Assembly: GCA_004555705.1 (NCBI GenBank)
Contig: SFHI01000072.1
Location: forward strand, 1-20,485
Length of the DNA stretch: 20,485 nt
Direction: 5' to 3'
Source of the DNA: Clostridiales bacterium
GTDB taxonomy: Bacteria > Bacillota > Clostridia > Oscillospirales > Oscillospiraceae
Within the stretch, counting starts at the first letter, position 1; each line of letters starts with the position of its first letter. Positions 1-6,904 of the stretch are shown piece by piece. The translations under genes and the position numbers were made by a program. Below the pieces are notes generated by a model. It was given only the letters and a program-made list of their open reading frames with translations, made no database searches and was not told the DNA's origin.

Positions 1-87
1 CCCCCGGTTAGAGGGGAAAGGTGCCGATAAGCACCCGGAAGGACGGGGGGATTGCCACACCAGTCTGCGGACTGGTTCGCAATGACA
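1..87 (+). repeat. Truncated copy of the 232-bp palindromic element (family A)
   Basis: The right end matches the inner right arm of the full copies at 950-1181 and 19434-19665: a GGGGGATTGCCAC block, a hairpin with arms CCAGTC and GACTGG, and the terminal TCGCAATGACA. The left part runs off the window. The internal GGTAATCGTTACC block of the full copies is missing, so this copy is internally shortened as well as cut. It lies downstream of the acyltransferase gene. The stretch 88-154 shows no recognisable feature. Confidence 0.75.
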
Positions 88-154
88 CCATTTTTTCTAC
101 TGCTTACCACATTTTCTGCCGTTTTTTGCCTGTTTCAACTCTTGATTCGCATTG

Positions 155-901
155 TCAATTTGCCCTGTTGCTGGGGTATTGGCTTTTCGGCAGATTGGGG
201 TAGGGGACGACCTTGTGCTCGGGGAGGTTTTCCGCCAGGGCGGTGATAGCGTCCATCAGCTTTTCGCACAGGTCGTGGCGCTGGCTTGCAATGGGAATCT
301 CGGGGTTATAGTACACCGGCTTGCCGATGACGATTTTCTTCAGGGCGGGGCAGATGTAGATGGGCACGAAGGGGAGCGCTTTGCCGGTCTGCTTGTAGTA
401 GAGCTTGGCAACATCCGTGAAATTCTCCTGAAATGCGTGGACGATGTGATTGTGCTCTTGCAGGCACTCCGGGAAAATCACCACGTCGGCCCCGTCCTTC
501 AGGGCATTCACCGTCTGCTTGAAGGTGTTGATGATGCGGTTGTCCCGCCAGACCCCGATGGTGTCCGCGTGGTTGAAGATGCACACGCACAGCGGGGCAA
601 TGAGGTAGGAGAGGATTTTGTAAAACCACCGTGTGCCCCGGGGCTTTCCCGACCAGAAATCCTGGTAGGCGTAGGCGGGAACCTCCTTCAGCTTCATCAT
701 CTGCCCGGCGCACCAGGTTTTCCGCTTCCGGGGGTAGTAGAGCACGGAGGTGATGGGCCCGTTCATCTGGGCGTGGTTCCCCACGGCCACCACGGGCTCG
801 TCAGGCAGATTCTCCATCCCTTCCACAGTGAGCCGGGGATAGAACACCCACACCAGAAACCTGCAGAACCGGTAGACTGTCCTTTGGATGGTTTGCAGCA
901 T
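155..901 (-). CDS. PlsC-like lysophospholipid acyltransferase (atypical motif I)
   Basis: A 248-residue protein resembling 1-acyl-glycerol-3-phosphate acyltransferases, which transfer an acyl chain to lysophosphatidate at the inner face of the membrane. Residues 10-20 are hydrophobic and could anchor it. Residues 40-50 (VGNHAQMNGP) align with the HX4D motif, but the position five after His43 is Gly48 instead of Asp. FPEC at 143-146 corresponds to the FPEG motif III. An IYICPALKK stretch near 181-189 matches the block IV region (VPxxI-type) of the family. Start at 901 is supported by GGGAGG nine bases upstream. The gene stands alone on the minus strand between repeats. The fold assignment is fairly safe. 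The substrate is not, because the catalytic dyad is altered; it may act on another acyl acceptor or be a divergent family common in Clostridia. Confidence 0.75.
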   Translation of the reverse strand: MLQTIQRTVYRFCRFLVWVFYPRLTVEGMENLPDEPVVAVGNHAQMNGPITSVLYYPRKRKTWCAGQMMKLKEVPAYAYQDFWSGKPRGTRWFYKILSYLIAPLCVCIFNHADTIGVWRDNRIINTFKQTVNALKDGADVVIFPECLQEHNHIVHAFQENFTDVAKLYYKQTGKALPFVPIYICPALKKIVIGKPVYYNPEIPIASQRHDLCEKLMDAITALAENLPEHKVVPYPNLPKSQYPSNRAN

Positions 902-949
902 GAAATCAGTCCTCCCGATGGGTCATTTTTTCAGTGTCAGCGGAGCGAC

Positions 950-1181
950 AAATTGGTGTTTGTCGCTGCGCTTTAAAGTTTCCTGTCATTGCGAGACCAG
1001 TCCGCAGACTGGTCGTGGCAATCCCCCGGTTAGAGGGGAAATGTACCGAAAAGTACCCGGAAAACGGGACTGTTACGGTTCTTGGAGGTAATCGTTACCT
1101 GGTTCCATGGGGCCGGGGGATTGCCACGCCAGTGTGCGCACTGGCTCGCAATGACAGCAAAAAACGTACAAACACCAATTT
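950..1181. repeat. 232-bp palindromic intergenic element, family A, full copy
   Basis: Outer inverted ends are AAATTGGTGTTTG (950-962) and CAAACACCAATTT (1169-1181). Inner inverted ends are TGTCATTGCGA (984) and TCGCAATGACA (ending 1156). Inside each inner arm is a small hairpin: CCAGTC CGCA GACTGG on the left, CCAGTG TGCG CACTGG on the right. The outer left arm also lies in a local stem-loop, 940-971 (arms AGCGACAAA and TTTGTCGCT). It has no coding capacity worth reporting. The copy at 19434-19665 has exactly the same outer length. The rest of the gap up to 1321 shows nothing else. Confidence 0.85.
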
Positions 1182-1321
1182 GCTTTCCCTTTCAGTCGAG
1201 GCGTATTTTACAGAAACTTCCTGAACGGAGTATCAACTGAATATGAACAGAATGTGAACATATCGGATCTGCCCAAAAACGGAAAAACATCGGACAAAAA
1301 TCGCAAAGTGCGGAGGGTTTC

Positions 1322-1350
1322 TTGAAAACAGGCCGGTTTTCCTGTATTCT
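1322..1350 (+). promoter_or_regulatory. Sigma-A type promoter for the STAND gene
   Basis: TTGAAA (1322-1327), a 17-base spacer, then TATTCT (1345-1350), about 30 bases upstream of the start codon. GGAGG at 1370-1374 lies eight bases before the ATG at 1383. The 5' leader is therefore short and no operator-like palindrome is visible in it. Confidence 0.6.
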
Positions 1351-1382
1351 ATTCTTGTAGCTATGCTTTGGAGGATTAGAGG

Positions 1383-4244
1383 ATGGATCATGTTGTTCTT
1401 TCTCTGAAAAGTATATATATGCTGCTTGTCAGCGAGGATTATCCCGATTATTCCGGCAGCGTCATTGCCCGCGCGGACCGAAAGGGGCTGACCATGCTGC
1501 GGTTCTGGCAGGGGATGCTTGCCCCGGAATTCCGGGAGCAGCCCTGCGGACAGATGCTCTGGCGCAGCGACGGAAAGCGCAACCGCTATACCTCCTACCT
1601 GTGCAACCGCAGCGGGGAAATCCGGAACTATTCTCTCTATGCCCGGGAGCTCAGTACCCGGCTGAGCCGGGATTCCCTGGGCACTCAGATTGCCCTGTTT
1701 ACGGAGTTCCTGTCCGCCAGAAAATACCGGCACGACATCCTCTTGCAGCGGGTCCGAATGCTCACGGAGCTGGCCCGGAAGGAGGACCCCCGGGTTTCGG
1801 AGGTCATTGCCGCCCATATTCTTCGTGCCGCGGACTGGGAGCCCCCTGCCCGGGAGGCGCTGGCCTACCAGGCGTCCTATCTGCTCTCCGTTCTGATGCT
1901 GTATGCCGCGGCGGGGGAGGCCATGGACGGGCCGGATATGGGGCTTCTGCGTTCGGAGGAATACGGAATTGGGCCGCTTTGGGAGTTCCTGGGCCAGACC
2001 GGTCAGAAGCAGGCTGGCATTTCTTTTCTCACGGTACACTGCGGCATCCTGCAGGACAATCCCCTTCCCAGACATCGGTTCTTTGGCCGGGAGGAGGAGC
2101 TGTTTGAACTGAAGGAGCTGGCGGCGGCCGGGCGCAAGTGTCTGATCGTGGGCATGGGGGGCCTGGGCAAGACGGAGCTTCTGCGGCAGCTGATCCGGGC
2201 CTGCGAGGAAGAGCGGATCGTGGAAAAAATCGCGGTGGTTCCCTACGAGGGGAATCTGATGGAGAGCTTTGCGAGATCCTTCCCGGGCTTCCAGCGAAAT
2301 AACCCGGAGGAGAGCTTCCGCAGCGTGCTTCACCGGCTGGAAAAGGAGGGAGCAGCGGGAAAGCTGCTGCTGGTCATCGACAATCTGCCGGGCTCCCCGG
2401 AAACGGCCCCAGAGCTGGAGAAGCTGCGCGGCCTGCCCTGCGGCATTCTGATCTCCTCCCGCCGGGGCTTTCTTGAGGGAATGGAGACCTTTCCCCTGGC
2501 GCAGCCCGGGATCGGCGTGGGTTCTCTGATCTTCCGGGACAATTACGGCCGTCCCCTGAGCCGGGAGGACCGGAAGTGTCTGGAGGGGATGCTGACGGAC
2601 GAGGCGCTGTGCCATCCGCTGACCCTGCGGCTGATGGCCTCCACGGCCCGGAGCAAGGGCTGGTCGGTGGAGGAGCTGAAACGTCAGCTGGAGCGCTTCG
2701 GCGGTCGGACCCTGGAGCTGAGCCAGGTCTACCGGCAGCTGTATTCCTACACCCGGATTCCCGAGGAAAGCCGGGCTTTGGCGGAGCTCTTCACCCTGCT
2801 GCCCCGGGACAGCTACTCCCTGGAATTCCTGGAGGAATGGTTCCCCCAGGTTACGCAGGAGAATCTCATGGCACTGACCCGGGGCGGCTGGCTGGACCGG
2901 GACGGCACCGGCTTTTCCATGCACCCGCTGATCGCCCAGTGCCTGCGGCGGACGGTGATCCGGGAGAGCCACCTGACGGGCCACATGGAGCGGCTGATCC
3001 GGCGCTTTTGCGAAATGGAATGGGCGGATGCGGAGCTGTACGGCGACGCCCGGAGCCAGCGGCTCAGTTCCATCCTCCTCTATGCCACGGATTTCCTGTC
3101 GGGCAGCGTGGGCAGCAACCTCCAGTGCGCCTTTTACCGGGCGGGCACCCTGCTGATGGAAACCCTGCAGGAGAAGGAGCGGTTTCTCAAGCGGGCGGCG
3201 CGGATGGAAAAACGCTGCAAGGAAGGAAGCTGTCGGCTGGAGGCCCTGCGCTGCACCGCGCTGGCGCGGTTTGGAGCCCTGGATCGGGAGCAGCTGCTGG
3301 CCTTCCATGACGCCCAGCGGGATAACAGAACCATCCCGGAGCGGATGTATCTGGATTTCTGCATGGCAGCCGCCAACTGTTTTCATGCCGCAAAGGATTA
3401 CGAAACCGCCCAGGCCCTGATTCACGAGGTGCTGGCCGGAAACGCGGCCGTCTCCCTGAAGGCCGACGCCTATTTCAGGCTGTGTGCTTGCTATGACAAC
3501 AGCGGCAATCGGGAGGAAGCCAGACGCTACGCCCTGGAGGCGGCGGAGTACGCCCTGGCCCACGACGAATTCAGGGCCGATACGAAAGCCACGCTGCTGA
3601 TCATGGCCTGCCAGATGGAAACCGTCTTCGGGAATGGGGAGGGCGCCTCCCAATTGCTGGGCGCCCTTCGGGAAGCCATGGAGGGCCAGACGAATCCCTT
3701 CCTGATGACAGAATACGAGGTTACGGCGGGATCTTTCGAGATGTATTTCGGAAGTCTGGAGCAGGCGGTACAGCATCTGAAGCGCGGCATTGCCCTGATT
3801 GAGGAGTGTTTTGGGAAGGTCGTCGCCTATTATTCCGGCCTGGGGCAGTATGCCATTGTGCTGCAGCGGCTGGGGCGGTATGCCGAGGCGGAGAAAATCT
3901 ATCTGGAGCTTCTGGACTATGCCCGGGAAACAAAGGATACCCCCATGCTTTCGGTTTTCGGCAACAACCTGGCTGTGACCTACCTGGAGCTGGGGAGGCC
4001 CCGGGAGGCCCTGACCCATCTGGAGACAACCCTGGAGGTGGCCCGGAACCAGGGAGGCATCGCCCTGGGTGAGGCCCAGCGCAACCGTGCCCGGGCCTAT
4101 GGGCTTTTGGGGGATCGGCAGAAGGAATACCGGTGCCTGCTGGAAGCCAGCCCCTTGCTTACTGCCGCCTACGGCCCCGACCATCCCCGGGCCGCCGCCG
4201 CCCGGCAGCGCCTGGCGGAGCTGAAAGAGGAGCTCCCCGAATAA
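1383..4244 (+). CDS. NB-ARC/STAND ATPase with C-terminal TPR-like repeats
   Basis: A 953-residue signal-transduction ATPase. Residues 1-230 are helix-rich and match no effector I recognise (no TIR, HTH, protease or nuclease motif). The NTPase begins at FFGREEE (233-239), with a P-loop GMGGLGKT at 257-264 (Lys263), Walker B LLLVID at 328-333 (Asp333), a sensor-like ISSRR at 357-361, and an MHPLI motif at 513-517 that matches the HP/MHD motif of bacterial NB-ARC proteins. From about residue 590 to 945 the chain is a run of helical pairs of TPR character (for example near YETAQALIHEVL and RYAEAEKIYLELL), the usual ligand-sensing part. In known STAND proteins ligand binding to the C-terminal repeats releases the ATPase to oligomerise and fire the N-terminal domain. 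The gene is monocistronic, with its own promoter, and flanked by repeats on both sides. It could be a defence receptor or a regulator; no neighbour settles this. Confidence 0.85.
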   Translation: MDHVVLSLKSIYMLLVSEDYPDYSGSVIARADRKGLTMLRFWQGMLAPEFREQPCGQMLWRSDGKRNRYTSYLCNRSGEIRNYSLYARELSTRLSRDSLGTQIALFTEFLSARKYRHDILLQRVRMLTELARKEDPRVSEVIAAHILRAADWEPPAREALAYQASYLLSVLMLYAAAGEAMDGPDMGLLRSEEYGIGPLWEFLGQTGQKQAGISFLTVHCGILQDNPLPRHRFFGREEELFELKELAAAGRKCLIVGMGGLGKTELLRQLIRACEEERIVEKIAVVPYEGNLMESFARSFPGFQRNNPEESFRSVLHRLEKEGAAGKLLLVIDNLPGSPETAPELEKLRGLPCGILISSRRGFLEGMETFPLAQPGIGVGSLIFRDNYGRPLSREDRKCLEGMLTDEALCHPLTLRLMASTARSKGWSVEELKRQLERFGGRTLELSQVYRQLYSYTRIPEESRALAELFTLLPRDSYSLEFLEEWFPQVTQENLMALTRGGWLDRDGTGFSMHPLIAQCLRRTVIRESHLTGHMERLIRRFCEMEWADAELYGDARSQRLSSILLYATDFLSGSVGSNLQCAFYRAGTLLMETLQEKERFLKRAARMEKRCKEGSCRLEALRCTALARFGALDREQLLAFHDAQRDNRTIPERMYLDFCMAAANCFHAAKDYETAQALIHEVLAGNAAVSLKADAYFRLCACYDNSGNREEARRYALEAAEYALAHDEFRADTKATLLIMACQMETVFGNGEGASQLLGALREAMEGQTNPFLMTEYEVTAGSFEMYFGSLEQAVQHLKRGIALIEECFGKVVAYYSGLGQYAIVLQRLGRYAEAEKIYLELLDYARETKDTPMLSVFGNNLAVTYLELGRPREALTHLETTLEVARNQGGIALGEAQRNRARAYGLLGDRQKEYRCLLEASPLLTAAYGPDHPRAAAARQRLAELKEELPE

Positions 4245-4268
4245 TCCCGGCCCACACGGCAGAACGGC

Positions 4269-4443
4269 AAATTGGTGTTTGAACGGCTTCGCCGAATTGA
4301 CAATTGACAATTGAAAATTGACAATTATTGTGTCATAAACGGGACAATTTTGAAATTAAATGCTGTGTTATCAACGCAATAAATTGTAAATATATCCCGA
4401 AGGGATTCCTTAATTGTCAATTGTTAATTGTCAATTGTCAATT
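4269..4443. repeat. Element with 32-bp AATTGACAATT arms, plus a family A end
   Basis: AAATTGGTGTTTG at 4269-4281 is an isolated outer end of family A. Then 4295-4326 and 4412-4443 are 32-base inverted copies of a block built from AATTGACAATT units, with two mismatches between arms. They enclose 85 bases that include ATCCCGAAGGGAT, a small palindrome that recurs in altered form beside other copies (near 12415 and 19385). This looks like a 149-bp non-coding miniature element. No intrinsic terminator for the STAND gene is visible other than these arms. Confidence 0.8.
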
Positions 4444-4448
4444 CTAAA

Positions 4449-4490
4449 CAACAATTTACCGCACTGCTTATTAAAGCCGATAGCCTAAAC
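4449..4490 (+). other. Conserved block upstream of the zinc-ribbon gene, copy 1
   Basis: CAACAATTTA followed after a variable stretch by GCCGATAGCCTAAA. A matching block with the same order and spacing lies at 5381-5422, upstream of the second zinc-ribbon gene. Between this block and the start codon are two further stem-loops: TAAACC/GGTTTA at 4485-4498 and CCCGCC/GGCGGG at 4504-4529. The block may be a shared control site or a leftover of gene duplication. Confidence 0.5.
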
Positions 4491-4557
4491 CCCGGTTTAT
4501 CGCCCCGCCGCGCCGTCCCGGCAGGCGGGAAAACAAATATAAAGGAGAGCGTGTATT

Positions 4558-5106
4558 ATGCCAACCGTAACCACCGCCACCGCCAGTCTGAACGTGGACG
4601 TGCGCTTCGTCTGTTCCTCCTGCGGTACACCCAACATCGTTTCCACAACCCTGCATACCTACGCCAATTCCGCCCAGGCCGCAAACCTGAAGATGCAGAG
4701 CCTTCTGGCGGATTTCTCCTCCCCGGACCTGACCAAGCGGTATGCCCGGGCGAATTTACAGTGCAGATGCATGGCCTGCAAGCGCAAACAGCCCTGGACG
4801 GGCATGAAGATGGATAGAGTGAATATCTACCTCTGGGTCCTGGGCCTTCTGGGAGGGACTATGGCTCTGTTCAACAGCGCGGAGATGTCTCTGTTTCGGC
4901 ATTTACCCTTGTTTTTCCTAATGTTCGCAATCTATATGTTTCCCTTTGCTGTCCTGCTTGCCTACAAAATCATTCGCGTTTCCGTATACAAAAAGAAGCT
5001 TGCCGCCCTTGCGCCCCAGTGCCTGCCGGTGGTTACCATTCGTCCTAAGGAAACATCCCAGGCCGATATCATGGCCCGGGTGCAGGAAAACATGAACAGG
5101 CAGTAA
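4558..5106 (+). CDS. Zinc-ribbon membrane protein of unknown function
   Basis: A 182-residue protein. Cys19 and Cys22 (CSSCG) form one half of a probable zinc site. Cys69, Cys71 and Cys74 (CRCMAC) form the other, followed by a QPW tripeptide at 78-80. Two hydrophobic segments at about 89-106 and 116-138 are probable membrane helices, so the zinc site and the charged C-terminal tail (from about 140) should lie on the same side, probably cytoplasmic. AAGGAG precedes the start at a normal distance. The second protein downstream (5433-5915) shares the N-terminal pattern MxTVxTA, the CSxCG pair, the CxC pair and the following PW, so the two are paralogues, this one having gained or kept the membrane part. 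No family name is recognised. A hypothetical protein with a structural zinc site is the safest description. Confidence 0.75.
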   Translation: MPTVTTATASLNVDVRFVCSSCGTPNIVSTTLHTYANSAQAANLKMQSLLADFSSPDLTKRYARANLQCRCMACKRKQPWTGMKMDRVNIYLWVLGLLGGTMALFNSAEMSLFRHLPLFFLMFAIYMFPFAVLLAYKIIRVSVYKKKLAALAPQCLPVVTIRPKETSQADIMARVQENMNRQ

Positions 5107-5144
5107 AGAAGTATTTGGCAATCGGCTTTCGTAAGCAGTGCGAT

Positions 5145-5355
5145 AAATTGGTGTTTGCAGGGATGCGTCCCAAATTACCTGTCATTGCGAACCAGTCCGC
5201 TTAAGTGGTGTGGCAATCCCCCGGATGAATGGAATCAGGAAACGATTACCACCAAAAGCGGCGATTTCTCTCCCCTTTTTGGGTGCTTTTCGGCACATTT
5301 CCCCTCTAACCGGGGGATTGCCACGACCAGTGTGCGCACTGGTCTCGCAATGACA
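5145..5355. repeat. Family A element, copy lacking the right outer end
   Basis: The left outer end AAATTGGTGTTTG is at 5145-5157. The inner inverted ends run from 5180 (TGTCATTGCGA) to 5355 (TCGCAATGACA). The left hairpin has decayed (CCAGTCCGCTTAAGTGG), while the right one is intact (CCAGTG TGCG CACTGG). No CAAACACCAATTT follows; instead the sequence passes into the conserved block at 5381. The core is inverted relative to the other full copies, since the ACATTTCCCCTCTAACC part lies on the right. Confidence 0.75.
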
Positions 5356-5380
5356 GGAAACTTTGACACGCAGCAACAAT

Positions 5381-5422
5381 CAACAATTTATCGCTTGGCT
5401 GAGGATAGCCGATAATCTGAAA
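5381..5422 (+). other. Conserved block upstream of the zinc-ribbon gene, copy 2
   Basis: CAACAATTTA followed by AGCCGATAATCTGAAA, matching the block at 4449-4490 at the same internal spacing. A TTGACA lies at 5363-5368 just upstream, but no convincing -10 box stands 16-18 bases further on. It is directly followed by the AAAGGAG ribosome binding site of the 5433 gene. Confidence 0.5.
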
Positions 5423-5432
5423 GGAGAATATT

Positions 5433-5915
5433 ATGGGAACTGTAGTAACTGCTCGTGAAAAGGTCGTCATCGCCCATGTCTGCTCCCAGTGCGGACGGAA
5501 ATTGGTTCGGAATTACACCCTGTTTCTGGATGGACGGGCCAACGTATTCCGTCACGAAAGGGACAAGGCCAGGGAGGGAATGGACATAGCCCGGGAACAG
5601 GCCTACGAGGACATTGTGCAGTGCAGGCTGACCCCCCGGCGGCTGGGGAGCCAGACCCAGGTGGAGACCGAAAAATGGCACGTCTGGGCCTTTTATCAGC
5701 TGGAGGATCTGGGCACCCCCTGCGAATGCGGCCATGTGGAGCCCTGGCAGCTGAAAAAGAAGAGCGTCTGGAACCCTGTGGACGATCCTTTCCAGTACCG
5801 GGAGAATATTCCAGGTGTTCCCCCGGAAAGCAGACCCGCGCTGTTGGATTCCCCGGAGGCGGTGGACGCCTGGTTTGCCGATCCGGCAGGCTACAAAAAC
5901 AAGGAGAGAGATTGA
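5433..5915 (+). CDS. Zinc-ribbon protein of unknown function
   Basis: A 160-residue soluble protein, paralogous to the one at 4558. Cys17 and Cys20 (CSQCG) pair with Cys97 and Cys99 (CECGH), which are followed by EPW at 103-105 as in its neighbour. His101 could be a fourth or alternative zinc ligand. Between the two Cys pairs (40-80) is a strongly charged, probably helical stretch rich in Arg, Glu and Asp. No membrane segment is present. GAAAGGAG precedes the start. The stop codon is separated by one base from the ATG of the downstream lipoprotein gene, so the two are almost certainly co-transcribed and translationally coupled. No function can be named. Confidence 0.75.
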   Translation: MGTVVTAREKVVIAHVCSQCGRKLVRNYTLFLDGRANVFRHERDKAREGMDIAREQAYEDIVQCRLTPRRLGSQTQVETEKWHVWAFYQLEDLGTPCECGHVEPWQLKKKSVWNPVDDPFQYRENIPGVPPESRPALLDSPEAVDAWFADPAGYKNKERD

Positions 5916-5916
5916 A

Positions 5917-6567
5917 ATGAAGAAAGCACTTGCAATTGTTATGTCAACTATCCTGGCTCTTTCCCTGTTCGGCTGCGGAAAGAGCGGGCCCACTGAGGGC
6001 AAGCTGGGGGACACCCTGAAAACCGATGTGGTGGAGATTACCCTGACCGGCTTCGGCTTCGCGGAGGAGGGCGTCAGCATTGATGAGGAACAGCCGGACA
6101 TCTTCTGCACAGCCATTCCCTTCCCTTACGAGCTCAGCGGAAACGCCCAGTACGATGCTTTAATCCTTCAGCTTTCCACCAGTAAATATGTAAGAAAAAC
6201 CACGGAAAAGTGTGTTGTGTATCTGGAATACACCGTAAAATACTCCGGTGAGGAAGTCGGGATGCAGGGAACGTGTATGCCGCACATCCTGTTCGACGGC
6301 ACTGAAAAATATCACCTCAACGCCGTCACCGCTTTGCAAATGGCGGATTATTTTGACGACCAGCCCGACGGGGCCTATTACCGCCGGACCAGCGATGGCT
6401 GGGAGAATCTCCCCATGTTATGGCACGGCAATTCGGAGGACTTATTCCGGGGTGTGGCCAGAATTCCCATCGCGGTGGAAGAGAACGTCAGCGCCCCCCT
6501 GACCGTTTACTTCAATGCGCTCAATTCCAAAGGCGAGACCGTGCAGCTGACCTTCACCATCCGCTGA
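5917..6567 (+). CDS. Putative lipoprotein with an Ig-like (DUF4352-like) ectodomain
   Basis: A 216-residue exported lipoprotein. MKKALAIVMSTILALSLFGC is a textbook lipoprotein signal: two lysines, a hydrophobic core and the lipobox LFGC with Cys20 as the lipidated residue. The mature part begins with a short GKSGPTEG linker and then GDTLKTDVVEITLTGFGF, which resembles the first strands of the DUF4352-type immunoglobulin-like domains found in many Firmicutes surface lipoproteins. That resemblance is a judgement from pattern only. An in-frame ATG exists further upstream at 5815 but would place 34 basic residues before the signal peptide and lies inside the previous gene; the AAGGAG at 5900-5905 fits the start at 5917. 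It is coupled to the 5433 gene and probably to the 4558 gene. Confidence 0.8.
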   Translation: MKKALAIVMSTILALSLFGCGKSGPTEGKLGDTLKTDVVEITLTGFGFAEEGVSIDEEQPDIFCTAIPFPYELSGNAQYDALILQLSTSKYVRKTTEKCVVYLEYTVKYSGEEVGMQGTCMPHILFDGTEKYHLNAVTALQMADYFDDQPDGAYYRRTSDGWENLPMLWHGNSEDLFRGVARIPIAVEENVSAPLTVYFNALNSKGETVQLTFTIR

Positions 6568-6574
6568 AACTGTT

Positions 6575-6727
6575 GGGCACCTCTAAAAACTACCCTTTTG
6601 CATTTTGAGCGGATCTTTTGCCGGGGCATGCGTTTTGAAAAGTCCGCAATACACCAAGTATTCCGGACTTTCCAAAACTTTTGTTGGAACAAAATCTCTC
6701 GCCCAAAACACCAAAAAGTAGTTTTTA
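6575..6727. repeat. Family D element with CTCTAAAAACTAC ends, copy 1
   Basis: It starts with GGGCACCTCTAAAAACTACC and ends with the inverse, AAAAGTAGTTTTTAA. The interior shares long identical stretches, in opposite orientation, with the copy at 12606-12739, including the TACACCAAGTATTCC segment and the AAAATCTCTCGCCC segment. It lies directly downstream of the lipoprotein gene and may provide its 3' end. It is non-coding. Confidence 0.75.
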
Positions 6728-6732
6728 AGCTA

Positions 6733-6839
6733 GTAGGGGCGGCTATCAGCCGCCCGAAACCTTCCGGCTTTTGAGCGTTTCTGATAAATCGGTGTGCTTT
6801 TACAGACGAACGTTTCGGGCGGATAATATCCGCCCCTAC
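6733..6839. repeat. Family C element with GTAGGGGCGG ends
   Basis: A 28-base left arm starting GTAGGGGCGGCTATCAGC pairs imperfectly with a right arm ending ATCCGCCCCTAC, 107 bp overall. Each arm is itself a small palindrome (GGCGGC..GCCGCC on the left, GGGCGGATAATATCCGCCC on the right). Related copies are the compact palindrome at 9302-9357 and the half element at 10903-10926. Confidence 0.8.
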
Positions 6840-6864
6840 GATAACAAAGCGACATACATCAAAG

Positions 6865-6890
6865 ACCCCCTCCCGGTTCCGGGAGGGGGT
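6865..6890 (-). terminator. Stem-loop terminator after nfnB
   Basis: Arms ACCCCCTCCCGG (6865-6876) and CCGGGAGGGGGT (6879-6890) form a 12-bp perfect stem 14 bases past the nfnB stop. On the minus strand it is followed by CTTTGATG, so the U-tract is weak and termination may be incomplete. Confidence 0.7.
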
Positions 6891-6904
6891 TTGGTTCGCT
6901 TTCC

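Noticed and set aside
1233..4310. A 1025-residue open frame on the minus strand, longer than the gene opposite it
   Set aside because: It is the antisense of the STAND gene. Its residues are a low-order mix rich in Gln, Pro, Gly and His with no domain, it has no usable ribosome binding site, and the plus strand has ordered ATPase motifs.
4295..4443. CRISPR array suggested by the repeated AATTGACAATT units
   Set aside because: Units are back to back or inverted, without unique spacers of even length, and there are no cas genes.
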